DNA of 36,145 nucleotides from Microbacterium sp. AK031 (GTDB lineage Bacteria > Actinomycetota > Actinomycetes > Actinomycetales > Microbacteriaceae), in contig NZ_JANUCA010000011.1 in assembly GCF_024807145.1 (NCBI RefSeq), positions 1-36,145 on the forward strand. The letters are read 5' to 3'. Positions 23,893 to 31,029 of the stretch are shown piece after piece. A program made the translations under genes and the position numbers. A model generated the notes under the pieces. It saw nothing but the letters and a program-made list of their open reading frames with translations. It was not told the origin of the DNA and made no database searches. Numbering within the stretch: the stretch's first letter is position 1; every line of letters starts with the position of its first letter.

Positions 23893-24927
23893 ATGGCGCG
23901 CAAGAAGAAGACCGTTGAACTGGATCGGGACAACGGCATCGCGCCGGGACTCGTCGCCAAGACGAAGAAGAGGCTCGTCATCGCGGGCGGTCGTTCGCAC
24001 CCTGCGCTGACGGCTGCGGTCGCCGCAGGCCTCGGCACCGAGATCGCGCCGACCGAGCATCGCACCTTCGCCTCAGGCGAGATCTACTCCCGCTTCGAGG
24101 TGTCGATCCGCGGTTGCGACCTGTTCCTCATTCAGACCTTCGGCGAACCGGTCAACGAGTGGCTCATGGAGACGCTCATCATGATCGACGCCGCCAAGCG
24201 CGCATCGGCCAAGCGGATCACCGTCGTCGCGCCCTACTACCCATACTCGCGACAGGACAAGAAGGGGCGTGGCCGCGAGCCGATCAGCGCCCGCCTCGTC
24301 GCCGACCTCCTCAAGACTGCCGGCGCCGACCGGGTCATGAGCGTCGACCTGCACGCCGCCCAGATCCAGGGCTTCTTCGACGGTCCGGTGGACCACCTCT
24401 TCGCCAAGCCCGTGCTGCTGGAGTACTTCCGCGAGAACCTGACCGCCGAGGATCGTGAGACCCTCACGATCGTCTCGCCCGACATGGGACGAGTCCGCGT
24501 GGCCGACACCTGGTCGGACAGCCTCGACGCTCCACTCGCGATCATCCACAAGCGCCGTGACCCGAAGGTGGCCAATCAGGTCTCAGTGCACGAGATCGTC
24601 GGTACCGTCGAGGGCCGCACCTGTCTGCTCGTGGACGACATGATCGACACGGGCGGCACGATCGTCAAGGCCGCGCAGGCGCTCAAGGCAGCGGGCGCGC
24701 GTCGCGTCATCGTCGCCGCCACGCACGCGATCTTCAGCGACCCGGCCAACGAGCGACTGCAAGATGCATCGATCGATGAGGTCGTGGTCACCGATACGAT
24801 CCCGCTGACCGAATCGCGTCGCTGGGACGGCCTCACGATCCTCCCCATCGCACCGCTGCTCGCACGTGCCATCCACGAGGTCTTCGAAGACGGCTCCGTC
24901 ACGAGCATGTTCGGCGGCGACGCGTAA
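23893..24927 (+). CDS. prs: ribose-phosphate pyrophosphokinase (PRPP synthetase)
   Basis: Forms PRPP from ribose 5-phosphate and ATP for nucleotide, histidine and tryptophan synthesis. Blocks seen in the 344-aa protein: FASGEIYSRFEVSIRGCDLF, the flexible loop VAPYYPYSRQDKKGRGREPI, VMSVDLHAAQIQGFFDGPVDHL, and the PRPP-binding loop LLVDDMIDTGGTI (about 245-257). SDPANERL and VVTDTIPL close the fold. The N-terminus carries about 25 extra residues (MARKKKTVELDRDNGIAPGL) before the usual start, making it longer than the common 310-325 aa. ATG 23893 is chosen because it follows GGCGGA; the ATG at 23854 lies inside glmU. It is cotranscribed with glmU. Confidence 0.95.
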   Translation: MARKKKTVELDRDNGIAPGLVAKTKKRLVIAGGRSHPALTAAVAAGLGTEIAPTEHRTFASGEIYSRFEVSIRGCDLFLIQTFGEPVNEWLMETLIMIDAAKRASAKRITVVAPYYPYSRQDKKGRGREPISARLVADLLKTAGADRVMSVDLHAAQIQGFFDGPVDHLFAKPVLLEYFRENLTAEDRETLTIVSPDMGRVRVADTWSDSLDAPLAIIHKRRDPKVANQVSVHEIVGTVEGRTCLLVDDMIDTGGTIVKAAQALKAAGARRVIVAATHAIFSDPANERLQDASIDEVVVTDTIPLTESRRWDGLTILPIAPLLARAIHEVFEDGSVTSMFGGDA

Positions 24928-24961
24928 CCGCCCGCACGCAGCCGGCCCAGACACAGCCTGC

Positions 24962-24983
24962 CCATAGCAGGTCGACATAATGT
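24962..24983 (+). promoter_or_regulatory. promoter and CCATAG box of the FMN-binding/apbE operon
   Basis: The 63-bp gap after prs contains CCATAG (24962-24967) and overlapping -10 candidates CATAAT (24976-24981) and TAATGT (24978-24983). TAATGT ends 7 nt before ATG 24991, as at the leaderless genes. CCATAG lies 8-10 bp before the -10. The same hexamer lies 9 bp before the -10 of the response regulator gene, where it is repeated three times. Confidence 0.5.
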
Positions 24984-24990
24984 CAGAGTT

Positions 24991-25491
24991 ATGATGAGCA
25001 TGAGCGTTTCCTCTTCCGTTCGAAAGGGTGCCGCTGTCGCAGGCGTCGCCGGTCTCCTCGTCCTGGCCGGGTGCTCGAATGCCGCCGACGCTGAAGCTGC
25101 CGGGGGCGCCGGCACGCCGACCGGCAGCACAGGATCCGACGGCAGCACCGGATCCGGCAGCGGATCCGACTCGCAGAGTTCATCCGGCTCCGGTGAGTAC
25201 ACCGACGGCACCTACACCGCCGATGGTTCATACCAGACGCCGGAGACGGTCGAGCAGATCTCGGTCACGCTCACGCTCGAAGATGGCATCGTCACCGAGG
25301 TCGAGGTGACAGGTGAACCGCAGGCACGCGAGACCGAGCAGTATCAGGGACAGTTCATCGACGGCATCGCGGAAGAGGTCGTCGGTGTCTCGATCGACGA
25401 GCTGAACGTCAGCCGCGTCGCCGGCTCGTCACTCACGAGCGGTGGATTCAACGCGGCCGTCGAAGACATCAAGGACCAGGCCGCAGCCTGA
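24991..25491 (+). CDS. FMN-binding domain lipoprotein
   Basis: A 166-aa cell-surface protein. A lipoprotein signal ends in VLAGC with Cys28, then a Gly/Ser/Thr/Asp-rich low-complexity linker (about 29-69) that would hold the domain away from the membrane. The FMN-binding domain (PF04205-like, about 70-166) starts with YTDGTYTADGSYQTPE and contains the repeat-strand LTLEDGIVTEVEVTG. The covalent-attachment region reads VAGSSLTSGGFNAAVEDI. In this family ApbE attaches FMN by phosphoester to the Ser/Thr of an SGAT-like motif; the match here is AGSSLT (144-149), so Ser147 is the likely acceptor. ATG 24991 or 24994/25000 could start. It is first in an operon with apbE (5 bp away) and the membrane reductase, and probably the terminal extracytosolic electron carrier. 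Confidence 0.88.
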   Translation: MMSMSVSSSVRKGAAVAGVAGLLVLAGCSNAADAEAAGGAGTPTGSTGSDGSTGSGSGSDSQSSSGSGEYTDGTYTADGSYQTPETVEQISVTLTLEDGIVTEVEVTGEPQARETEQYQGQFIDGIAEEVVGVSIDELNVSRVAGSSLTSGGFNAAVEDIKDQAAA

Positions 25492-25496
25492 GCGCC

Positions 25497-26366
25497 ATGT
25501 CTCTCTGGCGCTTCGAAGCGATCGGCACTCGCTGGGAGATCGAGACGGAGAGCCCGCTGAGCGAGACCGTGCGTTCGAGGGTCAGCGCCGTGATCGATTC
25601 GTTCGACCGTGCATGGTCGAGATTCCGAGCCGACTCGCTCGTCAGCTCGCTCGCCCGCGACGGCGGTGAGGTGCCTGCGCCGACGGATGCCGTGGTCATG
25701 CTGGATGCGTACCGCGAGCTCTCCGACGCCACGGGCGGCGCCGTGAACCCGCTCGTGGGTGAGAGTCTCAGCGCACTGGGCTATGACGCTGCGGTGTCTC
25801 TTGTCGCGGGCGGGCCGCGGCCGGCACCCTCCGAGTGGACCGGCATCCTCAGCTGGTCCGACATGCGCCTGTCCGTCCGGTCCCCGGCTCAGATCGATGT
25901 CGGCGCGCTCGGCAAAGGGCGCCTCGTCGACCTCGTTCTCGCCGAGCTCGCCGGCGTTCCCGGCAGCGTGACAGTGGATGCCGGTGGCGACATCGCCGTG
26001 CGTGGCGATGAGGTGCGCATCGGCCTTGAGCATCCGTTCGACCCGGCCAAGGCCATCGGCGTCGTGGGCATCCGAGACCAGGCGCTGTGCGCCTCCGCGA
26101 TCAACAGGCGCGCCTGGGGAGACGGTCTGCATCACGTTCTCGACGCCCGCACCGGTGCACCAGTGCGCACGTGGGCGGCGACGTGGGCGATCGCTCCCGA
26201 CGCGATGCGGGCGGATGCCGTGGCCACGGCCCTGTTCTTCGACGGTGGGCCAGAGCTCGCCGCTCGCTGGGGCGCGGAATGGGTGCGCATGAGCACGGCG
26301 GGTCTTGCCGAACGCTCGCCGAACTGCCCGGCCGAGCTCTTCACGGCGCCCGGCATCCGCAGATAG
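25497..26366 (+). CDS. apbE: ApbE family FAD:protein FMN transferase
   Basis: A Mg-dependent enzyme that splits FAD and links FMN to Thr/Ser of target proteins. The 289-aa protein starts directly at the domain (WRFEAIGTRWEIET, 4-17) and has no signal peptide or lipobox. Blocks: FDRAWSRFRADSLVSSL, YRELSDATGGAVNPLVG, QIDVGALGKGRLVDLVL, VTVDAGGDIAVRG, and INRRAWGDGLHHVLDARTGAPVR (the HH-x-[IVL]-D-P/A-x-TG motif) followed by WAIAPDAMRADAVATALFF. All recognised active-site blocks are present. It is 5 bp after the FMN-binding lipoprotein gene, its obvious substrate. Many ApbE proteins are exported, so a signal-less form beside a Sec-type lipoprotein is notable. Confidence 0.93.
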   Translation: MSLWRFEAIGTRWEIETESPLSETVRSRVSAVIDSFDRAWSRFRADSLVSSLARDGGEVPAPTDAVVMLDAYRELSDATGGAVNPLVGESLSALGYDAAVSLVAGGPRPAPSEWTGILSWSDMRLSVRSPAQIDVGALGKGRLVDLVLAELAGVPGSVTVDAGGDIAVRGDEVRIGLEHPFDPAKAIGVVGIRDQALCASAINRRAWGDGLHHVLDARTGAPVRTWAATWAIAPDAMRADAVATALFFDGGPELAARWGAEWVRMSTAGLAERSPNCPAELFTAPGIRR

Positions 26367-26381
26367 GGAAGAGTTGTACTC

Positions 26382-27956
26382 GTGACGTTCTCATTCACGG
26401 CCATTCGTCAGCGTGTCCTGGCGGTACTCGGTGCGATGTCGATGTACCGCCTCGTGCTGTTTTCACTGGCGGCCCTCGCCCTGACCGCGCTGGTGCTGTC
26501 GATGTTCGGCGTGATCGTCGCGCCGACACCCCTCGAACTGCTGGCATCGTTCGTCGTGCTCACGCTCGCGATCTCGGCGGTCGACGCCGGCGTGCAACGG
26601 CTGCTTCATCTGCCGTGGCGCGTCGAGTCGTCGCTGGTCACGGCGCTGATCATGCTGTTCGTGATGCGACCGGGCGTGGAGCCCGCCGCACTGGTCGGAC
26701 TCGCGCTGGCCGGCATCCTCGCGAGCGTGTCGAAGTACCTCATCGCCTGGCGTGGCCGTCACATCCTCAACCCGGCGGCGTTCGGCGCAGCCGTCGTCTC
26801 GATCATCGGCTCGTTCGGCGCGTTCGAATGGCTCGGAACCTCGGCCTCGTGGTGGGTCGGGAACGGTGCGATGGCGATCCCGGTCGCGGTGCTGGGGCTC
26901 GCGGTCCTCTGGCGCACGGAGAAGGTGCGCGTCGTGCTCGTCTTCCTGCTGGTCGCGATCGGCACTGCGGTCGTTCGCCAGGCCGTGCAGGCCCAGCAGT
27001 TCGACATCGAGTTCGACATCGCGACCGCCCTTCAGTTCGCGGTGCTGCAGAGCCCGTTCCTGTTCCTCGGCGCGTTCATGGTGTCGGAGCCGCTGACGAG
27101 TCCGCCACGGCGCTGGCAGCAGTTCTGGGTCGCGGCTCTCGTCGGCGTCCTCGCCGGATGGCCGATCCTCGTCGGAGGACTGTTCACTCTCGGGCAGGAG
27201 CGCGCGCTGCTGATCGGCAACCTGCTGGCGTTCGCCTTCGCGCTGCGGGGATCGGTGCGTCTGACGCTCGAGAGGCGCGAGTTCATCACCCCGACCGCGC
27301 AGGAGCTCATCTTCCGCGCCTGGGGGAAGCTGAAGTTCCTCCCTGGGCAGTACCTCGAACTCGACGTGCCGCACCACCACCCCGACGCGCGCGGCACCCG
27401 CCGGGAGTTCAGCATCGTCTCGGCACCGGCTGACCTGCCGACGTTGCGCATCGCGTACAAGAACGGCGACCAGAAGCATCCGTCGAGCTACAAGCGCGCG
27501 CTCGCTGCCGCTGAGCCTGGCGCGACGCTGGCCGTCACTGGCACCTGGGGCGACTTCGTGCTGCCGAAGGGCGAGTCGCCGGTGCTCATGGTCGCTGCCG
27601 GGATCGGCGTGACGCCGTTCGTGTCGCAGCTGCGGCAGATGCACGCGGAAGGACACACACGAGACGTCGTGCTGGTCTATGTCGCAGCAGAGGCTTCGGA
27701 GCTCGCCTTCCAGTCCGAGCTCGCCGAGACCGGCGTGCGCACGCTCGTGTTCACCCGGGACGCTCCGGCGGATCTTCCGGCGCACTGGACGTGGGCGCAA
27801 GGGGTTCGTCTGGATGCCGCGGGGCTCGAACGTGTGGTCTCAGACATATCTGCGCGGCATGCGTACATCTCCGGCCCTCCGCGGCTCATCGCCGATCTCG
27901 CCCCTGCGCTGCAGAAGGCGCGGTCGCTGACGACGGACGCGTTCGCTGGGTACTGA
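26382..27956 (+). CDS. RnfD/NqrB-like membrane domain fused to ferredoxin-NADP reductase-like FAD/NAD(P) domain
   Basis: A 524-aa fusion. Residues about 20-295 hold some 9-10 membrane segments with RnfD/NqrB family marks: RGRHILNPAAFGAAV (124-138) and FLFLGAFMVSEPLTSPPRRW (226-245), which parallels the FMATDPVTSP loop of RnfD. The SGAT-type motif for covalent FMN in RnfD/NqrB was not found. Residues about 296-524 form a cytosolic reductase: KFLPGQYLELDVP, the FAD motif RREFSIVSAP (340-349, RxFS), the nucleotide motif VLMVAAGIGVTPFVSQLRQM (401-420) and the C-terminal YISGPPRLI. No iron-sulfur motif is seen. GTG 26382 starts 15 bp after apbE. Inferred role: take electrons from NAD(P)H to FAD, across the membrane, to the FMN lipoprotein. 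Confidence 0.85.
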   Translation: MTFSFTAIRQRVLAVLGAMSMYRLVLFSLAALALTALVLSMFGVIVAPTPLELLASFVVLTLAISAVDAGVQRLLHLPWRVESSLVTALIMLFVMRPGVEPAALVGLALAGILASVSKYLIAWRGRHILNPAAFGAAVVSIIGSFGAFEWLGTSASWWVGNGAMAIPVAVLGLAVLWRTEKVRVVLVFLLVAIGTAVVRQAVQAQQFDIEFDIATALQFAVLQSPFLFLGAFMVSEPLTSPPRRWQQFWVAALVGVLAGWPILVGGLFTLGQERALLIGNLLAFAFALRGSVRLTLERREFITPTAQELIFRAWGKLKFLPGQYLELDVPHHHPDARGTRREFSIVSAPADLPTLRIAYKNGDQKHPSSYKRALAAAEPGATLAVTGTWGDFVLPKGESPVLMVAAGIGVTPFVSQLRQMHAEGHTRDVVLVYVAAEASELAFQSELAETGVRTLVFTRDAPADLPAHWTWAQGVRLDAAGLERVVSDISARHAYISGPPRLIADLAPALQKARSLTTDAFAGY

Positions 27957-27977
27957 GCGGCGCTGACCGCGGCTCGG

Positions 27978-29453
27978 CTAAGAGATCGAGGCCGGGGTCG
28001 GCGCGGGCGTGAGAGGGAAGCGCACGGTGAAGGTCGTGCTGCCCGGCTCGGAGTCCACGGTGATCGTGCCGCGGTGGCCCTCGACGATGGCCTTCGCGAT
28101 CGCGAGGCCGAGGCCGGTGCCGCCGGTCTGACGGGCGCGGGAGCTGTCTCCTCTCGCGAAGCGAGCGAACAGCTCGTCGCGCACCTGCGGGTCGATCCCC
28201 GGTCCGTCATCGTGCACCCGGATGACCGCCTCGTCGGCCTCCTTGGCCACACTCAGTGTGATCGTGGTGCCGTCAGGGGTGTGCGTGCGTGCGTTGGCGA
28301 GCAGGTTGGCCACCACCTGATGGAGGCGTCCCGCGTCGCCCAGCATGACGACGGGCTCCTCGGGGACTTCGATCGTCCAGTGATGCGCCGGCGCCGTCGG
28401 ACGGGCATCGGTGAGTCCCTCGAGGGCCAGCCGCGTGAGGTCGACGGTGCCGTGCACGAGCTCCTGGCCCTCATCGAGGCGGGCCAGCAGCAGCAGATCC
28501 TCCACCAGCCGCGTCATCCGCAGCGACTGCGCCTGGATGCGCTCCAGTGCAGTCTGAGCTGTTTCGGGCAGCTCGCGATCTCGCAACGAGAGCTCCGAGT
28601 ATCCGCGGATGGATGCCAGGGGTGTGCGCAGTTCGTGGCTCGCATCGGCGACGAAGCGTCGCATCCGCTCCTCGTTCTTCTGGCGGGCCGCGAGCGAATC
28701 GTTCACGTGATCCAGCAGTGTGTTCAGCGCTGCGCCGACCATTCCGGTCTCCGTGCGGGGATCGGCTTCGGAAACCGGCACCCGTTCGGTGATGCTCACC
28801 TCGCCGCGATCGAGCGGCTGATTGGCGACCCGCGTCGCAGTTCCGGCGACTGCGCGCAGCGGACGAAGGCTCACTCGGATCGTGATCGCGGTCGTCAGGG
28901 CGAGCAGGATGAGTCCGCCGAGTGTGGCGAGCGTGATCACGGTGAGCAATTGCGCCATGGTGCTCTGCACCTCGTCGCGGGGGAGCCCTGTGACGATTCC
29001 GACACCGCCGTACTCCCTGACCGTGACCGAGAACGAACCGAGACCATCCAAAGTCACCGAAGCGTCAGGAGATTCCGTGACAGCCTCGGTGAGCGCTTCG
29101 AACTGGGAATCCGTGAGAACGGTCATCCCATCGGAGGTGACCAGAGCGCCGCTGGCGCCGCCTTCGGATGCGATCGCGAGCAGCAGGCCGGGATAGTGCT
29201 GACCGGCGAGCACGTTCTGCGCGGTCAGCGGTTGGCCGGCGACCGTCAGGAGCTGGGCCTGTTTGACGAGAACTGTCGTCTGGCTCGCGATCCGGTTCAA
29301 TTGATCCTGCAGTCGGCCTTCCAAGGACGTGCCGAGAGTCGCGCTGGTGATGACGGCGACGATGATGAGGATGAGCGATACGAATCCGATGACAGCGGCC
29401 ATCAGCCGCGTCTGCAGTGTCAGCGGTCGGTGCGTCATCCCCGGATCGATCAA
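27978..29453 (-). CDS. two-component sensor histidine kinase
   Basis: A 491-aa membrane kinase. Helix 1 (about 18-40) and helix 2 (about 168-195) enclose an extracytoplasmic sensor of about 125 residues with no recognised ligand motif and one region of alternating Thr/Val (TSDGMTVLTDSQFEALTEAV). A HAMP linker follows (about 190-262), then the HisKA box FVADASHELRTPLASIRGYSE with His273. The ATPase domain has an N-box (QVVANLLANARTHTP), G1 (VHDDGPGIDP), F (FARFARGDSSR) and G2 (GTGLGLAIAKAIVEGHRG). TTG 29453 overlaps the regulator's stop (TTGA); ATG 29438 is the alternative and still keeps helix 1. Its 3' end is 21 bp from the end of the convergent flavin operon. Confidence 0.93.
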   Translation of the reverse strand: MIDPGMTHRPLTLQTRLMAAVIGFVSLILIIVAVITSATLGTSLEGRLQDQLNRIASQTTVLVKQAQLLTVAGQPLTAQNVLAGQHYPGLLLAIASEGGASGALVTSDGMTVLTDSQFEALTEAVTESPDASVTLDGLGSFSVTVREYGGVGIVTGLPRDEVQSTMAQLLTVITLATLGGLILLALTTAITIRVSLRPLRAVAGTATRVANQPLDRGEVSITERVPVSEADPRTETGMVGAALNTLLDHVNDSLAARQKNEERMRRFVADASHELRTPLASIRGYSELSLRDRELPETAQTALERIQAQSLRMTRLVEDLLLLARLDEGQELVHGTVDLTRLALEGLTDARPTAPAHHWTIEVPEEPVVMLGDAGRLHQVVANLLANARTHTPDGTTITLSVAKEADEAVIRVHDDGPGIDPQVRDELFARFARGDSSRARQTGGTGLGLAIAKAIVEGHRGTITVDSEPGSTTFTVRFPLTPAPTPASIS

Positions 29454-30178
29454 TGCGGAGCCTTGATCATGTAGCCGACTCCGCGAACGGTGTGCAGCAG
29501 CGGCGCGCGGCCGGCGTCGATCTTCTTGCGCAGGTACGAGATGTAGAGCTCCACGACGGAGGATTTGCCGCCGAAGTCATAGCTCCACACCCGGTCGAGG
29601 ATCTGCGCCTTCGAGAGCACCCGGCGCTCATTGCGCATGAGGTAGCGAAGCAGCTCGAACTCGGTCGCGGTCAGCTCGATCTCGGTGCTGTCGCGCTCGA
29701 CCTCGTGGCTGTCCTCATTCAACGTGAGGTCGCCGACGCGCAGGATCGACTGACCGTCATCTGCGCTGGCGAGTCCGGTGCGGCGGATGATGGCGCGCAG
29801 GCGCGCGATGACCTCCTCGAGGCTGAACGGCTTCGTCACGTAGTCGTCGCCGCCGGCGGTGAGCCCGGCGATGCGGTCGCCGACGGCATCCTTCGCGGTC
29901 AGGAACAGCACAGGCACGAGGTTGCCCGATTCGCGCAGTCGCCGCAGCACGCTCATGCCGTCGAGGTCGGGCATCATGATGTCGAGCAGCAGAGCATCCG
30001 GCTCGAAATCACGCGCGACCTGGAGCGCCTCGATGCCGGACGACGCCGTGCGCACCTCCCAACCCTCCATGCGCAGTGCCATCGCGAGCAGGTCGGTGAG
30101 CATCTGCTCGTCGTCCACGGCGAGGATGCGCAAGGGGGAGCCGTCGGGGCGGCGCAGTTCGGGTTGATCACTGGTCAT
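29450..30178 (-). CDS. OmpR/PhoB-family response regulator
   Basis: A 242-aa DNA-binding regulator partner of the kinase that follows. The receiver domain has the acidic pair VDDE (21-24), phospho-acceptor Asp66 in LLLDIMMPDLDG, Thr94 in LFLTAKDA and Lys116 in DDYVTKPFS. The C-terminal winged helix (about 142-240) has LTATEFELLRYLMRNERRVL, LDRVWSYDFGGKSSVVELYI and IDAGRAPLLHTVRGVGYMI, all classical for OmpR type. A 15-residue N-terminal extension precedes the receiver. ATG 30178 is 6 nt after CAGAAT, so the message is probably leaderless. Three CCATAG repeats upstream suggest autoregulation, and one copy before the flavin operon makes that operon a candidate target. Confidence 0.95.
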   Translation of the reverse strand: MTSDQPELRRPDGSPLRILAVDDEQMLTDLLAMALRMEGWEVRTASSGIEALQVARDFEPDALLLDIMMPDLDGMSVLRRLRESGNLVPVLFLTAKDAVGDRIAGLTAGGDDYVTKPFSLEEVIARLRAIIRRTGLASADDGQSILRVGDLTLNEDSHEVERDSTEIELTATEFELLRYLMRNERRVLSKAQILDRVWSYDFGGKSSVVELYISYLRKKIDAGRAPLLHTVRGVGYMIKAPH

Positions 30179-30184
30179 GAGCCC

Positions 30185-30228
30185 ATTCTGAGGAATCAGC
30201 TATGGAGTGTCTATGGAATCCGCTATGG
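30185..30228 (-). promoter_or_regulatory. promoter of the two-component system with three CCATAG direct repeats
   Basis: On the minus strand CCATAG occurs at 30223-30228, 30211-30216 and 30200-30205, with repeat periods of 12 and 11 bp. They are followed after 9 bp by the -10 CAGAAT (30185-30190), 6 nt before the ATG. Direct repeats about one helical turn apart near the -35 position are typical of OmpR/PhoB-family binding sites. Confidence 0.6.
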
Positions 30229-30255
30229 GTGACCTGTGAGTTCTCGGCGGGGTCG

Positions 30256-31023
30256 TCAGCTGATGATCGGCGCCTTCTGCTCCCAGATCGAGCTCATCTC
30301 GTCGAGGGTGCGATCCATGATCGACACCATCGAGGCCGCGGCCTTCTCGGCGTTCCCGGTCTGGATCGCTGTCGCGATGTCGACGTGCATCTGCAGCGCC
30401 TCTGGCGCGGGGAACTGCGGCATGAGGTCGTATTGGGTGCGGCCGGTGAGCACCTCGGCGACGAGATGATGCAGCTGAGCAAACATCTCGTTTCCGCTCA
30501 TCGTCAGGATCAGCGAATGGAACTGCTTGTCCAGGTCGAGGAACTTCTCCGCATCGCCTTCGCGGCCGGCAGCCCACAGTCTTCCGGCGAGACCGACGAG
30601 GTCGCTCGCCTGATTCAACGGGGCACGCATCGCCGCCATCCGTGCGGCGGCCGGTTCGATCGCCCCGCGCAATTCGGTGAGCGAGCGCAGCTGCGCGACA
30701 CGGCTGGGGCCGGCGAGTCGCCACCGTATGACCTGCAGGTCGTACACGTTCCAGTCGGTGAGCGGCAGCACTCGCACGCCGACGCGTCTCTTCGGGGTGA
30801 TGAGCCCCTGCGCCTCGAGCGCGCGGAGCGCTTCACGGACCACGGAGCGCGACACCTGGAATCGGCTCTCGATGGACTCCGTCGTGAACGTCGTCTGCGG
30901 TCCGATGACGCCGGCGCAGATCTCTCGACCCAGCGTGTCGAACACGAGGTTGCGGCGGTCGACGGCGGGGCTGGATGCGGCCGACGACGCCGGATCGGCC
31001 TTGATGCCGGTGGGCAGTGTCAT
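30256..31023 (-). CDS. GntR-family (FadR subfamily) regulator of the sugar-acid operon
   Basis: A 255-aa repressor. Residues about 27-95 form the GntR winged helix: LVFDTLGREICAGVIGP, FTTESIESRFQVSRSVVREA, LRALEAQGLITPKRRVGVRVLP. The FCD effector domain follows (about 105-250), with the metal ligands D and H visible in LDLDKQFHSLILTM and a second His pair in LHHLVAEVL. The last helix reads AAASMVSIMDRTLDEM, so the third His usual in FCD domains is not at the expected place. It is divergent from the binding-protein gene, with the operator candidate between them. It resembles UxuR/ExuR/DgoR-type regulators, which answer to hexuronates or aldonates; the exact ligand is inferred from the operon only. 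Confidence 0.92.
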   Translation of the reverse strand: MTLPTGIKADPASSAASSPAVDRRNLVFDTLGREICAGVIGPQTTFTTESIESRFQVSRSVVREALRALEAQGLITPKRRVGVRVLPLTDWNVYDLQVIRWRLAGPSRVAQLRSLTELRGAIEPAAARMAAMRAPLNQASDLVGLAGRLWAAGREGDAEKFLDLDKQFHSLILTMSGNEMFAQLHHLVAEVLTGRTQYDLMPQFPAPEALQMHVDIATAIQTGNAEKAAASMVSIMDRTLDEMSSIWEQKAPIIS

Positions 31024-31029
31024 GGCTAG

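Noticed and set aside
26463..27800. 445-codon minus-strand open frame opposite the membrane reductase
   Set aside because: Composition is His/Arg/Asp-rich, with no fold-like pattern; the plus strand has clear motifs.
24991..27956. Classical Rnf or Na+-Nqr complex
   Set aside because: Only one membrane subunit is present, already fused to a reductase; no RnfABCEG or NqrACDEF partners and no iron-sulfur motifs were found.
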